5,546 nucleotides of DNA from CAKSIN01 sp964423705 (GTDB lineage Bacteria > Bacillota > Clostridia > UMGS1810), in NCBI GenBank assembly GCA_964423705.1, contig CAYRGA010000114.1:1-5546 (forward strand), given 5' to 3'. Made by a program: the position numbers and the translations under genes. The notes below the pieces were generated by a model. The model searched no databases. It saw only the letters and a list, made by a program, of their open reading frames with translations, and was not told the origin of the DNA. Positions 1 through 4,656 of this stretch are shown one piece after another. How positions within the stretch are numbered: position 1 is the first letter of the stretch; each line of letters opens with the position of its first letter.

Positions 1-539
1 GCTCTCAATGTCTGAAGCGGAATTGTACCTTCATGGTAATGTTCGCTTCTGGCAATTTCAGCACCGCCCAAACGACCGGAGCATGTAGTTTTAATACCCT
101 TAGCACCCATCTTCATTGCTCTCTGCATAACCTGCTTCATAGCACGTCTGAAGGAAATTCTTCTTTCAAGCTGAGATGCGATGTTTTCAGCTGCGAGCTG
201 AGCATTAACTTCAGCGTTTCTAACTTCAACAACATCGATTATAACATTTTTACCGATGAGCTTTTCAACGCTTGCTTTGATTTTATCTTTTTCAGCGCCC
301 TGCTTACCAATCAAAACGCCCGGTTTTGCGGTATGAATATGAATTCTTACCTTATCATCATTTCTTTCAATCTCTATCTTTGCTATACCGGCTGAGAAAA
401 GAGATTTTTTAAGAAATTTTCTTATATTGTAATCTTCTACGAGATTATCACCAAAATTTTTCTTATCAGCGTACCACTTGGAATCCCAATCCTTGATAAC
501 GCCTACTCTTAATCCATGCGGATGTACTTTCTGACCCAA
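1..539 (-). CDS. rpsC: 30S ribosomal protein S3 (uS3), C-terminus cut by window edge
   Basis: Small-subunit head protein that helps form the mRNA entry site. About 179 codons are visible. The N-terminus reads GQKVHPHGLRVGVIKDWDSK after the start, the classic bacterial S3 opening. A type II KH domain follows, with its GxxG loop as GKQG at about residues 78-81 within AKPGVLIGKQGAEKDKIK. Next come the conserved ERRISFRRAMKQ stretch (about 125-136) and the SGRLGGAEIARSE motif of the C-terminal domain (about 154-166). The last few dozen residues lie outside the window. The start is TTG at 539-537: it puts the first residue exactly where the family begins, an AGGAGG lies 8 nt upstream, and I see no in-frame ATG nearby. 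It follows rplV by 19 nt. Identity is certain; the rare start codon is an inference from alignment and the ribosome binding site. Confidence 0.97.
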   Translation of the reverse strand, partial: MGQKVHPHGLRVGVIKDWDSKWYADKKNFGDNLVEDYNIRKFLKKSLFSAGIAKIEIERNDDKVRIHIHTAKPGVLIGKQGAEKDKIKASVEKLIGKNVIIDVVEVRNAEVNAQLAAENIASQLERRISFRRAMKQVMQRAMKMGAKGIKTTCSGRLGGAEIARSEHYHEGTIPLQTLR

Positions 540-547
540 GGTTCGTT

Positions 548-553
548 CCTCCT
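548..553 (-). promoter_or_regulatory. Ribosome binding site of rpsC (decides a TTG start)
   Basis: On the minus strand AGGAGG, within AAAGGAGG, sits 8 nt before the TTG at 539-537. It fills the 19-nt gap after the rplV stop codon. Its perfect match and good spacing are the main sequence evidence that TTG is the rpsC start. Confidence 0.9.
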
Positions 554-558
554 TTACA

Positions 559-915
559 TTAATCTCTTTCTTTAAGAACTACAGTGATATGGCTTGTTCT
601 CTTTCTGATTCTAAAAGCCCTTCCCTGCGCTCTTGGCATAACCCTCTTGAGTGTAGGTCCCTGGTTGGCAAAAATTTCTGCAACATACAGCTTTTCAACA
701 TCCATTCCGTGGTTGTTTTCAGCGTTTGCGATTGCGGAATTAACCAACTTTTCAACTATCGGCGATGCCGCTTTGGGTGTAAACTTCAATATAGCGAGAG
801 CCTCACCAACATTTTTATTTCTGATTAAATCTATAACAGTTTTAACTTTTCTTGAAGAAATACGAGCATAGCTTACTTTAGCTCTTGCTTCCTTTGCAAC
901 GATTGCTTCTTCCAT
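559..915 (-). CDS. rplV: 50S ribosomal protein L22 (uL22)
   Basis: Large-subunit protein that contacts 23S rRNA, with an extended beta-hairpin lining the peptide exit tunnel. The 118-residue product is close to the usual family length. ARISSRKVKTVIDLIRNK (about 17-34) is the N-terminal rRNA-binding helix region. NSAIANAENNHGMD (about 59-72) is the conserved core. GPTLKRVMPRAQGRAFRIRK (about 86-105), followed by RTSHI, is the tunnel hairpin and family signature. The ATG at 915-913 is preceded by AAGGAGG with 8 nt spacing. The gene lies 45 nt after rpsS and 19 nt before rpsC, in normal S10-operon order. Nothing in it looks truncated or foreign. The first residues (MEEAIVAKEARAKV) are slightly longer and more charged than in some L22 proteins, which is ordinary variation. 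Confidence 0.98.
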   Translation of the reverse strand: MEEAIVAKEARAKVSYARISSRKVKTVIDLIRNKNVGEALAILKFTPKAASPIVEKLVNSAIANAENNHGMDVEKLYVAEIFANQGPTLKRVMPRAQGRAFRIRKRTSHITVVLKERD

Positions 916-960
916 GCGTAAATCCTCCTTTCCGGATTTTATGATTTATAAGTTTTATTA

Positions 961-1239
961 TTATCGTACTCCGGTTGTCTTTGCGCCCGCATGACCCTTG
1001 AATGTTCTTGTAGGTGCAAATTCTCCCAACTTATGACCAACCATATCTTCACTTACATATACCGGAACATGTTTTCTTCCGTCATGTACTGCGATTGTAT
1101 GGCCAACCATCTCAGGAAATATTGTAGATGCCCTTGACCAGGTCTTGATAACGATCTTTTCACCGGCATTGTTCATGTCAATAATTTTCTTTAAAAGTTT
1201 TTCATCAACAAAAGGTCCTTTTTTAACCGATCTTCCCAT
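961..1239 (-). CDS. rpsS: 30S ribosomal protein S19 (uS19)
   Basis: Small-subunit head protein that binds 16S rRNA with S13 and lies near the A-site and P-site tRNAs. The 92-residue length is typical. The start MGRSVKKGPFVDEKLLKKI is the canonical N-terminus. WSRASTIFPEMVGHTIAVHD (about 34-53), GRKHVPVYVSEDMVGHKLGE (about 54-73) and FAPTRTFKGH (about 74-83) are the conserved signature blocks. The ATG at 1239-1237 has AGGAGG at 1253-1248 with 8 nt spacing. It lies 47 nt downstream of rplB and 45 nt upstream of rplV. All expected parts of the protein are present, with a basic C-terminal tail. Confidence 0.98.
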   Translation of the reverse strand: MGRSVKKGPFVDEKLLKKIIDMNNAGEKIVIKTWSRASTIFPEMVGHTIAVHDGRKHVPVYVSEDMVGHKLGEFAPTRTFKGHAGAKTTGVR

Positions 1240-1286
1240 TGACTAAACCTCCTCCCGAATATATGGTCTTTATTAGTATCAAGAAA

Positions 1287-2120
1287 CTATCTTCCGTTTC
1301 TTCTCTTAACGATATACTTGCTGCTCTGTTTTTTCTTCTTGCGAGTCTTGTAACCCAATGTAGGTTTACCCCAAGGAGTAACAGGTCCGGGCATACCGAC
1401 AGGTGACTTACCTTCACCACCACCATGAGGATGGTCGCACGGGTTCATAACGACACCACGTACTGTAGGTCTCCAACCCATATGTCTTTTTCTACCTGCT
1501 TTACCGATAGAAATATTGCTGTGTTCAATATTTCCAACCTGTCCTATTGTAGCTCTGCATTCAAGGCTTACCATTCTTACTTCGCCGGAGGGAAGTCTTA
1601 CCTGAGCATAATCGCCTTCTTTTGCCATAAGCTGAGCTGCATTGCCGGCTGCTCTAACCATCTGAGCGCCTCTTCCGGGGAATAATTCAACATTATGAAT
1701 CATTGTACCTACCGGAATATCGGCAATCTTAAGTGCATTACCCGGCTTAATATCGGCATCCGAGCCTGAGCGTACAACGTCACCGACTTTAAGCTCATTC
1801 GGAGCAATGATATAACTCTTTGTACCGTCCTCATACTGAATAAGTGCAATATTTGCGGTTCTGTTCGGATCGTACTCGATTGTCATAACATTGGCATTCA
1901 TGCCGTCCTTAGATCTTTTGAAATCTATAATTCTGTATTTGTTTCTGTTTCCGCCGCCTCTGTGACGAACTGTTATTCTTCCGTAAGAATTTCTGCCGGA
2001 ATTTTTCTTTTTGGGTTCCAGCAATGATTTCTCCGGTGCAACCTTAGAAAGCTCTTCAAAGGTTGAAACAGTCATGAATCTGCGAGCGGGAGATGTAGGA
2101 TTATATTTCTTAATTGCCAT
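1287..2120 (-). CDS. rplB: 50S ribosomal protein L2 (uL2)
   Basis: One of the most conserved large-subunit proteins, needed for subunit association and for building the peptidyl transferase region. The 277-residue length is as expected. Visible landmarks are the N-terminal AIKKYNPTSPARRFMTVSTF, then RITVRHRGGGNRNKYRIIDFK (about 48-68) in the RNA-binding OB-like domain, and the SH3-like middle. The C-terminal signature MNPCDHPHGGGEGKSPVGMP has the near-invariant histidine at about residue 230, followed by PVTPWGKPTLGYKTRKKKK. The Cys before DHPHGG, where many bacteria have Val, is to my knowledge common in Clostridia. The ATG at 2120-2118 has AAGGAG at 2136-2131, 10 nt upstream. It lies 43 nt after rplW and ends in TAG, where the other complete genes whose stops I checked end in TAA or TGA. 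Intact and ordinary. Confidence 0.98.
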   Translation of the reverse strand: MAIKKYNPTSPARRFMTVSTFEELSKVAPEKSLLEPKKKNSGRNSYGRITVRHRGGGNRNKYRIIDFKRSKDGMNANVMTIEYDPNRTANIALIQYEDGTKSYIIAPNELKVGDVVRSGSDADIKPGNALKIADIPVGTMIHNVELFPGRGAQMVRAAGNAAQLMAKEGDYAQVRLPSGEVRMVSLECRATIGQVGNIEHSNISIGKAGRKRHMGWRPTVRGVVMNPCDHPHGGGEGKSPVGMPGPVTPWGKPTLGYKTRKKKKQSSKYIVKRRNGR

Positions 2121-2163
2121 TTCCTTTTCACTCCTTAATCAATTTTTAACCTGTTTCGTAAAA

Positions 2164-2454
2164 TTAAGCCATTCCGTCAAAGAACTCAATGGTCTTGCTG
2201 TCTGCCGTCAATTTAACAACTGCCTTTTTCCAGTCGGGTCTTTTTCCGGAGTTAGCACCCATTCTCTTAACTTTTCCGAGAACTCTGGTTGTAGTAACCT
2301 TTTCAACCTTAACGCCGAAGATATCCTCAACGGCTTTTTTTATTTCGATTTTGTTAGCGCCGATAGCTACCTTAAAGGTGTACTTACGGTCTGCGGTCTG
2401 ATCCATGCTCTTTTCAGAGATGATCGGTTTTATAATGATATCATATTTATTCAT
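2164..2454 (-). CDS. rplW: 50S ribosomal protein L23 (uL23)
   Basis: Protein at the rim of the peptide exit tunnel; in bacteria it is the docking site for trigger factor and signal recognition particle. The 96-residue length is typical. DIIIKPIISEKS (about 5-16) is the conserved N-terminal block. YTFKVAIGANKIEIKKAVED (about 25-44), continuing as IFGVKV, is the central family signature. GKRPDWKKAVVKLTADSKTI (about 70-89) is the C-terminal block. The ATG at 2454-2452 overlaps the rplD TAA by one base (TAATG), and its ribosome binding site lies inside the rplD coding sequence, so translation is probably coupled to rplD. It lies 43 nt before rplB. No anomalies seen. Confidence 0.97.
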   Translation of the reverse strand: MNKYDIIIKPIISEKSMDQTADRKYTFKVAIGANKIEIKKAVEDIFGVKVEKVTTTRVLGKVKRMGANSGKRPDWKKAVVKLTADSKTIEFFDGMA

Positions 2455-3077
2455 TATGCGTACACCTCCTCAATTTTTGATACGGCATCCTTTGTAATAA
2501 TCATTACATCGTATTTCAACACATCGTATGTGTTAAGGCTTCCCATAAATGTGGTAGCAACACCCGATATATTATTTGCCGACTTAACAACATTGTCATT
2601 TTTCTCGTTGGTAACGATTAATGCTTTTGAATTAACATTCAAATTCTTCAGCATTTCGCTAACCTTTTTGGTTTTGATTTCATCTAAAGTAATGTCATCA
2701 ACAACTATAAATTCGTTGTCCTTTACTTTTGCGCTGAGAGCGGATACCATAGCAAGCTTTCTTACCTTCTTGTTCAAAGTGTATCTGTAATCTCTCGGTT
2801 TCGGACCTAATGCGATACCGCCCTTGATCCACTGTGTAGCTCTTATGCTACCCTGTCTTGCACGACCTGTTCCCTTCTGTCTCCACGGTTTGATACCGCC
2901 GCCGCGAACTTCGGAACGTGTCTTAGTGCTCTGTGTACCCTGTCTTTGATTAGCCAAGTAATTTTTAACAACATCGTGAAGCACGCTGGTGTTTACTTCC
3001 TGACCGAAAACTTTTTCGCTGAGTTCGATATCTCCGACCTGGTTTCCTTCCATATTATATAAAGCTACTTTAGGCAT
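2454..3077 (-). CDS. rplD: 50S ribosomal protein L4 (uL4)
   Basis: Large-subunit protein whose long internal loop reaches the exit-tunnel constriction. In enterobacteria it also represses its own S10 operon; whether it does so here is unknown. The 207-residue length is typical. The N-terminus reads MPKVALYNMEGNQVGDIELS. TKTRSEVRGGGIKPWRQKGT (about 51-70), followed by GRARQGSIRA, is the tunnel loop; Gln67-Lys68-Gly69 correspond to the E. coli tip residues near Lys63. GPKPRDYRYTLNKKVRKLA (about 91-109) and a Rossmann-like C-terminal half follow, including FIVVDDITLD and ALIVTNEKN. The ATG at 3077-3075 has AGGAGG at 3090-3085 with 7 nt spacing. It follows rplC by 24 nt and overlaps rplW by 1 nt. 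Intact. Confidence 0.98.
   Translation of the reverse strand: MPKVALYNMEGNQVGDIELSEKVFGQEVNTSVLHDVVKNYLANQRQGTQSTKTRSEVRGGGIKPWRQKGTGRARQGSIRATQWIKGGIALGPKPRDYRYTLNKKVRKLAMVSALSAKVKDNEFIVVDDITLDEIKTKKVSEMLKNLNVNSKALIVTNEKNDNVVKSANNISGVATTFMGSLNTYDVLKYDVMIITKDAVSKIEEVYA
2465..2470 (-). promoter_or_regulatory. Ribosome binding site of rplW inside rplD
   Basis: AGGAGG on the minus strand, continuing as AGGAGGTGT, lies 10 nt before the rplW ATG. The same bases encode the Glu-Glu-Val near the L4 C-terminus (GAG GAG GTG TAC GCA TAA). This suggests that ribosomes finishing rplD can re-initiate on rplW. Confidence 0.88.
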
Positions 3078-3101
3078 TGTTAGTCCTCCTTTCTAAGTAT
3101 C

Positions 3102-3731
3102 TTACGCTTTAACGCTGTTTTTGATAGTCAGAATTCCGCCCTTAGGACCCGGAACAGCACCCTTTACAAGGATAATGTTCTTTTCTGCATCTACCTTAAC
3201 AACATCCAAATTCTGAACCGTAACCTGATCAACACCCATGTGTCCGGGAAGTCTCTTATTTTTCATTACCCTGGACGGCGTCGAGCAAGCACCCATGGAA
3301 CCAACGCCTCTGTGATAACCGGAACCGTGAGTCATAGGACCTCTGTGTGTACCCCATCTTTTTACGGTACCTGCGTATCCGTGACCTTTGCTTATGCCTG
3401 TAACGTCAATCTTATCGCCTTCAGCGAAAATATCAACTTTGATTTCGTCACCTACGTTATACGCAGAATCATCATCAAGTCTGAATTCTTTAAGGTACTT
3501 CTTGTTAGCAACTCCCGCTTTTGCAAGATGTCCCTTTTCCGGCTTGTTAAGCTTCTTGTCCTTAACGTCCGCAAAGCCAACCTGAATAGCTGTGTAGCCG
3601 TCATTTTCAACCGTTTTCTTCTGAACGACCGAAACAGGACCGGCTTCTATAACCGTTACCGGTATAACAAGACCGTCTTCTGTAAAAATCTGAGTCATTC
3701 CGATTTTCTTTCCTAAAATTGCTTTTTGCAT
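3102..3731 (-). CDS. rplC: 50S ribosomal protein L3 (uL3)
   Basis: Early-assembling large-subunit protein with an extension that reaches the peptidyl transferase centre. The 209-residue length is typical. The N-terminus MQKAILGKKIGMTQIFTEDG is canonical. GISKGHGYAGTVKRWGTHRG (about residue 118 onward) and PMTHGSGYHRGVGSMGACST form the family signature and central extension. PSRVMKNKRLPGHMG and the C-terminal barrel strand VTVQNLDVVKVD follow. Trp in KRWG, and HGYAG where many proteobacteria have KGFQG, look like the Firmicutes form of the motif. The ATG at 3731-3729 has AGGAGG at 3747-3742 with 10 nt spacing. The gap to rpsJ upstream is unusually long (104 nt) and foldable, while the gap to rplD is only 24 nt. 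Confidence 0.98.
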   Translation of the reverse strand: MQKAILGKKIGMTQIFTEDGLVIPVTVIEAGPVSVVQKKTVENDGYTAIQVGFADVKDKKLNKPEKGHLAKAGVANKKYLKEFRLDDDSAYNVGDEIKVDIFAEGDKIDVTGISKGHGYAGTVKRWGTHRGPMTHGSGYHRGVGSMGACSTPSRVMKNKRLPGHMGVDQVTVQNLDVVKVDAEKNIILVKGAVPGPKGGILTIKNSVKA

Positions 3732-3761
3732 TTTAAGTATTCCTCCTATTATGGTTATTGG

Positions 3762-3835
3762 TTGAAGCTAAGGTGCCTCAACATGACCTGCCGCACACAT
3801 ATGTGCAGCTGCGCAGCAACATGCCGCGTCTTCAA
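3762..3835 (-). promoter_or_regulatory. Structured rpsJ-rplC intercistronic region (candidate cis-acting RNA)
   Basis: The gap between rpsJ and rplC folds well on paper. TTGAAG, starting directly after the rpsJ stop (3835-3830), can pair with CTTCAA (3767-3762) to enclose the region. Inside, GCTGCACA / TGTGCGGC-type arms at 3809-3790 give an 8-bp hairpin with a TATG tetraloop and one G-U pair. Two copies of CATGTTG (3823-3817 and 3785-3779) flank the hairpin, and their self-complementary CATG parts could also pair. The rplC ribosome binding site lies just downstream, outside the outer stem. No U-run follows, so it is not an intrinsic terminator. A role in L3 translation, mRNA processing or stability is inference. 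Confidence 0.45.
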
Positions 3836-4150
3836 TTACAGCTGTTTTATCTCGATATCAACGCCGGCAGGCAGTGATATTTTGAGCAAGCTGTCGATTG
3901 TCTTAGGCGTAGGCTCAAGTATATCGATAAGTCTTTTGTGAGTTCTCATTTCAAACTGCTCACGGGAATCCTTATACTTGTGAACCGCTCTCAAAATGGT
4001 GATAACCTCTTTTTTTGTCGGGAGCGGAATAGGACCTGCTACCTTTGCACCTGTTCTCTCTGCAGTTTCGACAATTTTCTGTGCCGACTGGTCGATCAAC
4101 TGGTGGTCATAAGCCTTAAGCTTAATTCTGATTTTCTGACTTTTAGCCAT
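3836..4150 (-). CDS. rpsJ: 30S ribosomal protein S10 (uS10, NusE)
   Basis: Small-subunit head protein; the same polypeptide, as NusE, pairs with NusB in transcription antitermination and with NusG in transcription-translation coupling. The product is 104 residues, the usual length. The N-terminus MAKSQKIRIKLKAYDHQLID is canonical. AKVAGPIPLPTKKEVITILR (about 35-54) is the long loop region that inserts into the head. HKYKDSREQFEMRTHKRLID (about 57-76) is the family signature. The ATG at 4150-4148 is chosen because the family begins there and AAGGAGGG lies 7 nt upstream. The frame stays open for a further 44 codons upstream, but that stretch is leader RNA with no family similarity. It is the first gene of the operon, behind a structured leader. 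Confidence 0.98.
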   Translation of the reverse strand: MAKSQKIRIKLKAYDHQLIDQSAQKIVETAERTGAKVAGPIPLPTKKEVITILRAVHKYKDSREQFEMRTHKRLIDILEPTPKTIDSLLKISLPAGVDIEIKQL

Positions 4151-4157
4151 GATAGTA

Positions 4158-4165
4158 CCCTCCTT
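4158..4165 (-). promoter_or_regulatory. Ribosome binding site of rpsJ
   Basis: AAGGAGGG on the minus strand, 7 nt before the ATG at 4150. It settles the start against the longer in-frame extension reaching 4282, which has no such site. It lies outside the hairpins I can draw in the leader, although the preceding TACA-ATTA-TGTA (about 4176-4165) could make a weak stem touching it. Confidence 0.9.
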
Positions 4166-4393
4166 ACATAATTGTATTTTGGTGCCATTCCGGCAGTCAT
4201 GAAAACGCATACACCCAGCCGGGTGTGTCGTGCTCAATGTATTATAAATCCCGGCAGCTGTCGCGTCCGGGGCATAATACACCTATTACAGTGACTGTGC
4301 CGCCCGAATTCATGATTCGGACATTCTCCGTGGAAATTAACCGCAAACAAGCACGGTTGGTAACCTCCCACATCATCGTATGTCATGCCACAC
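4166..4393 (-). promoter_or_regulatory. S10-operon 5' leader with a series of hairpins
   Basis: The transcript from the predicted start near 4393 has about 240 nt before rpsJ, and it looks more GC-rich and foldable than the DNA upstream. In order 5' to 3' on the minus strand: (1) GTGGGA/TTCCAC closing 4371-4330, with an inner AACCG/CGGTT stem; (2) GTCCGAAT/ATTCGGGC at 4322-4302, 8 bp with one G-U pair and a CATGA loop; (3) TGTATTAT/ATAATACA plus CCCGG/CCGGG at 4283-4236, a long hairpin with an AU-rich base and a GC-rich upper stem; (4) ACACCC-GGCT-GGGTGT at 4226-4211; (5) TGCC-GGAAT-GGCA at 4195-4183. None is followed by a U-tract, so this is not classic attenuation. S10 operons in other bacteria have leaders sensed by a ribosomal protein (L4 in E. 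coli); the ligand here, if any, is unknown. Confidence 0.6.
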
Positions 4394-4399
4394 TTTGAT

Positions 4400-4428
4400 A
4401 TTTTATAATAAAACCACAAATTTTGCAA
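4400..4428 (-). promoter_or_regulatory. Sigma-A-type promoter of the S10 operon
   Basis: On the minus strand TTGCAA (4428-4423) serves as the -35 and TAAAAT (4405-4400) as the -10, separated by the optimal 17 nt. The -10 matches the consensus at five of six bases and the -35 at four of six. A purine start near 4394-4393 would begin the leader. It is the best promoter pair I found between the upstream terminator and rpsJ. Confidence 0.75.
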
Positions 4429-4430
4429 GC

Positions 4431-4457
4431 TTTTTTTGAATAAAATCACGTTTTTTT
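4431..4457 (-). promoter_or_regulatory. Phased A-tracts upstream of the S10 promoter (UP-element-like)
   Basis: Two A7 runs on the minus strand, at 4437-4431 and 4457-4451, lie exactly 20 bp apart, about two helical turns, and end next to the -35. On the other strand, shorter A5 runs at 4480-4484 and 4490-4494 are 10 bp apart. Such spacing is typical of bent DNA and of the AT-rich contacts of the RNA polymerase alpha subunit, as at strong ribosomal promoters. The rest of 4458-4554 is AT-rich DNA in which I see no gene. Confidence 0.5.
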
Positions 4458-4554
4458 GGTTCAAAAAGCAAATTTCGTTAAAAATGCACAAAAACATTGG
4501 TTATTTAATAAGTATAATGCATATTGTTTTGTTACTTTCCAACGAATATCACAC

Positions 4555-4592
4555 AAAAAGCCGGTCGATACACGCAGTACCATCCGACTTTT
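4555..4592 (-). terminator. Intrinsic terminator after the topoisomerase gene
   Basis: About 65 nt after the topoisomerase stop, AAAAGTCGG (4592-4584) pairs with CCGGCTTTT (4564-4556) in nine base pairs including one G-U. The 19-nt loop can fold further through GAT/ATC and TAC/GTG. A five-T run (4559-4555, then GTGTG) follows the stem. This separates the topoisomerase unit from the S10 operon. The U-tract is short, so termination may be partial. Confidence 0.72.
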
Positions 4593-4656
4593 CATCAAAA
4601 TATTTTAATCAATGTTATTTTCTCAAACTCAAATCCTTTCAGCAGCATAAAGTTAA

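Noticed and set aside
33..395. A 120-codon plus-strand open frame
   Set aside because: It is antisense to rpsC, whose KH domain and C-terminal motifs are clear on the minus strand.
2011..2790. A 259-codon plus-strand open frame across rplD, rplW and the start of rplB
   Set aside because: It lies antisense to three intact, conserved ribosomal genes, has no ribosome binding site that I can see and no recognisable family. It is a frame shadow of the minus-strand genes.
4211..4226. The ACACCC/GGGTGT hairpin as a transcription attenuator before rpsJ
   Set aside because: The following bases are ATGCGTTTTC, with no U-run directly after the stem, so it does not look like an intrinsic terminator.
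4151..4282. A 44-codon N-terminal extension of S10 starting from GTG at 4282
   Set aside because: There is no ribosome binding site there, the family starts at the ATG at 4150 behind AAGGAGGG, and the extension overlaps leader hairpins.
4513..4518. A perfect TATAAT on the plus strand
   Set aside because: No -35 lies at 16-18 bp (the bases there read AAAAAC), and there is no plus-strand gene downstream. It is expected by chance in AT-rich DNA.
4511..4542. A second minus-strand promoter, TTGGAA (4542-4537) and TATACT (4516-4511)
   Set aside because: The spacer is 20 nt, too long for a standard promoter. It could contribute weakly, but the pair at 4428-4400 is clearly better.
4600..4609. The palindrome AAAATATTTT after the topoisomerase stop, as an operator or terminator
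   Set aside because: It is pure A/T without a usable loop or GC stem, and the real terminator follows at 4592-4555.
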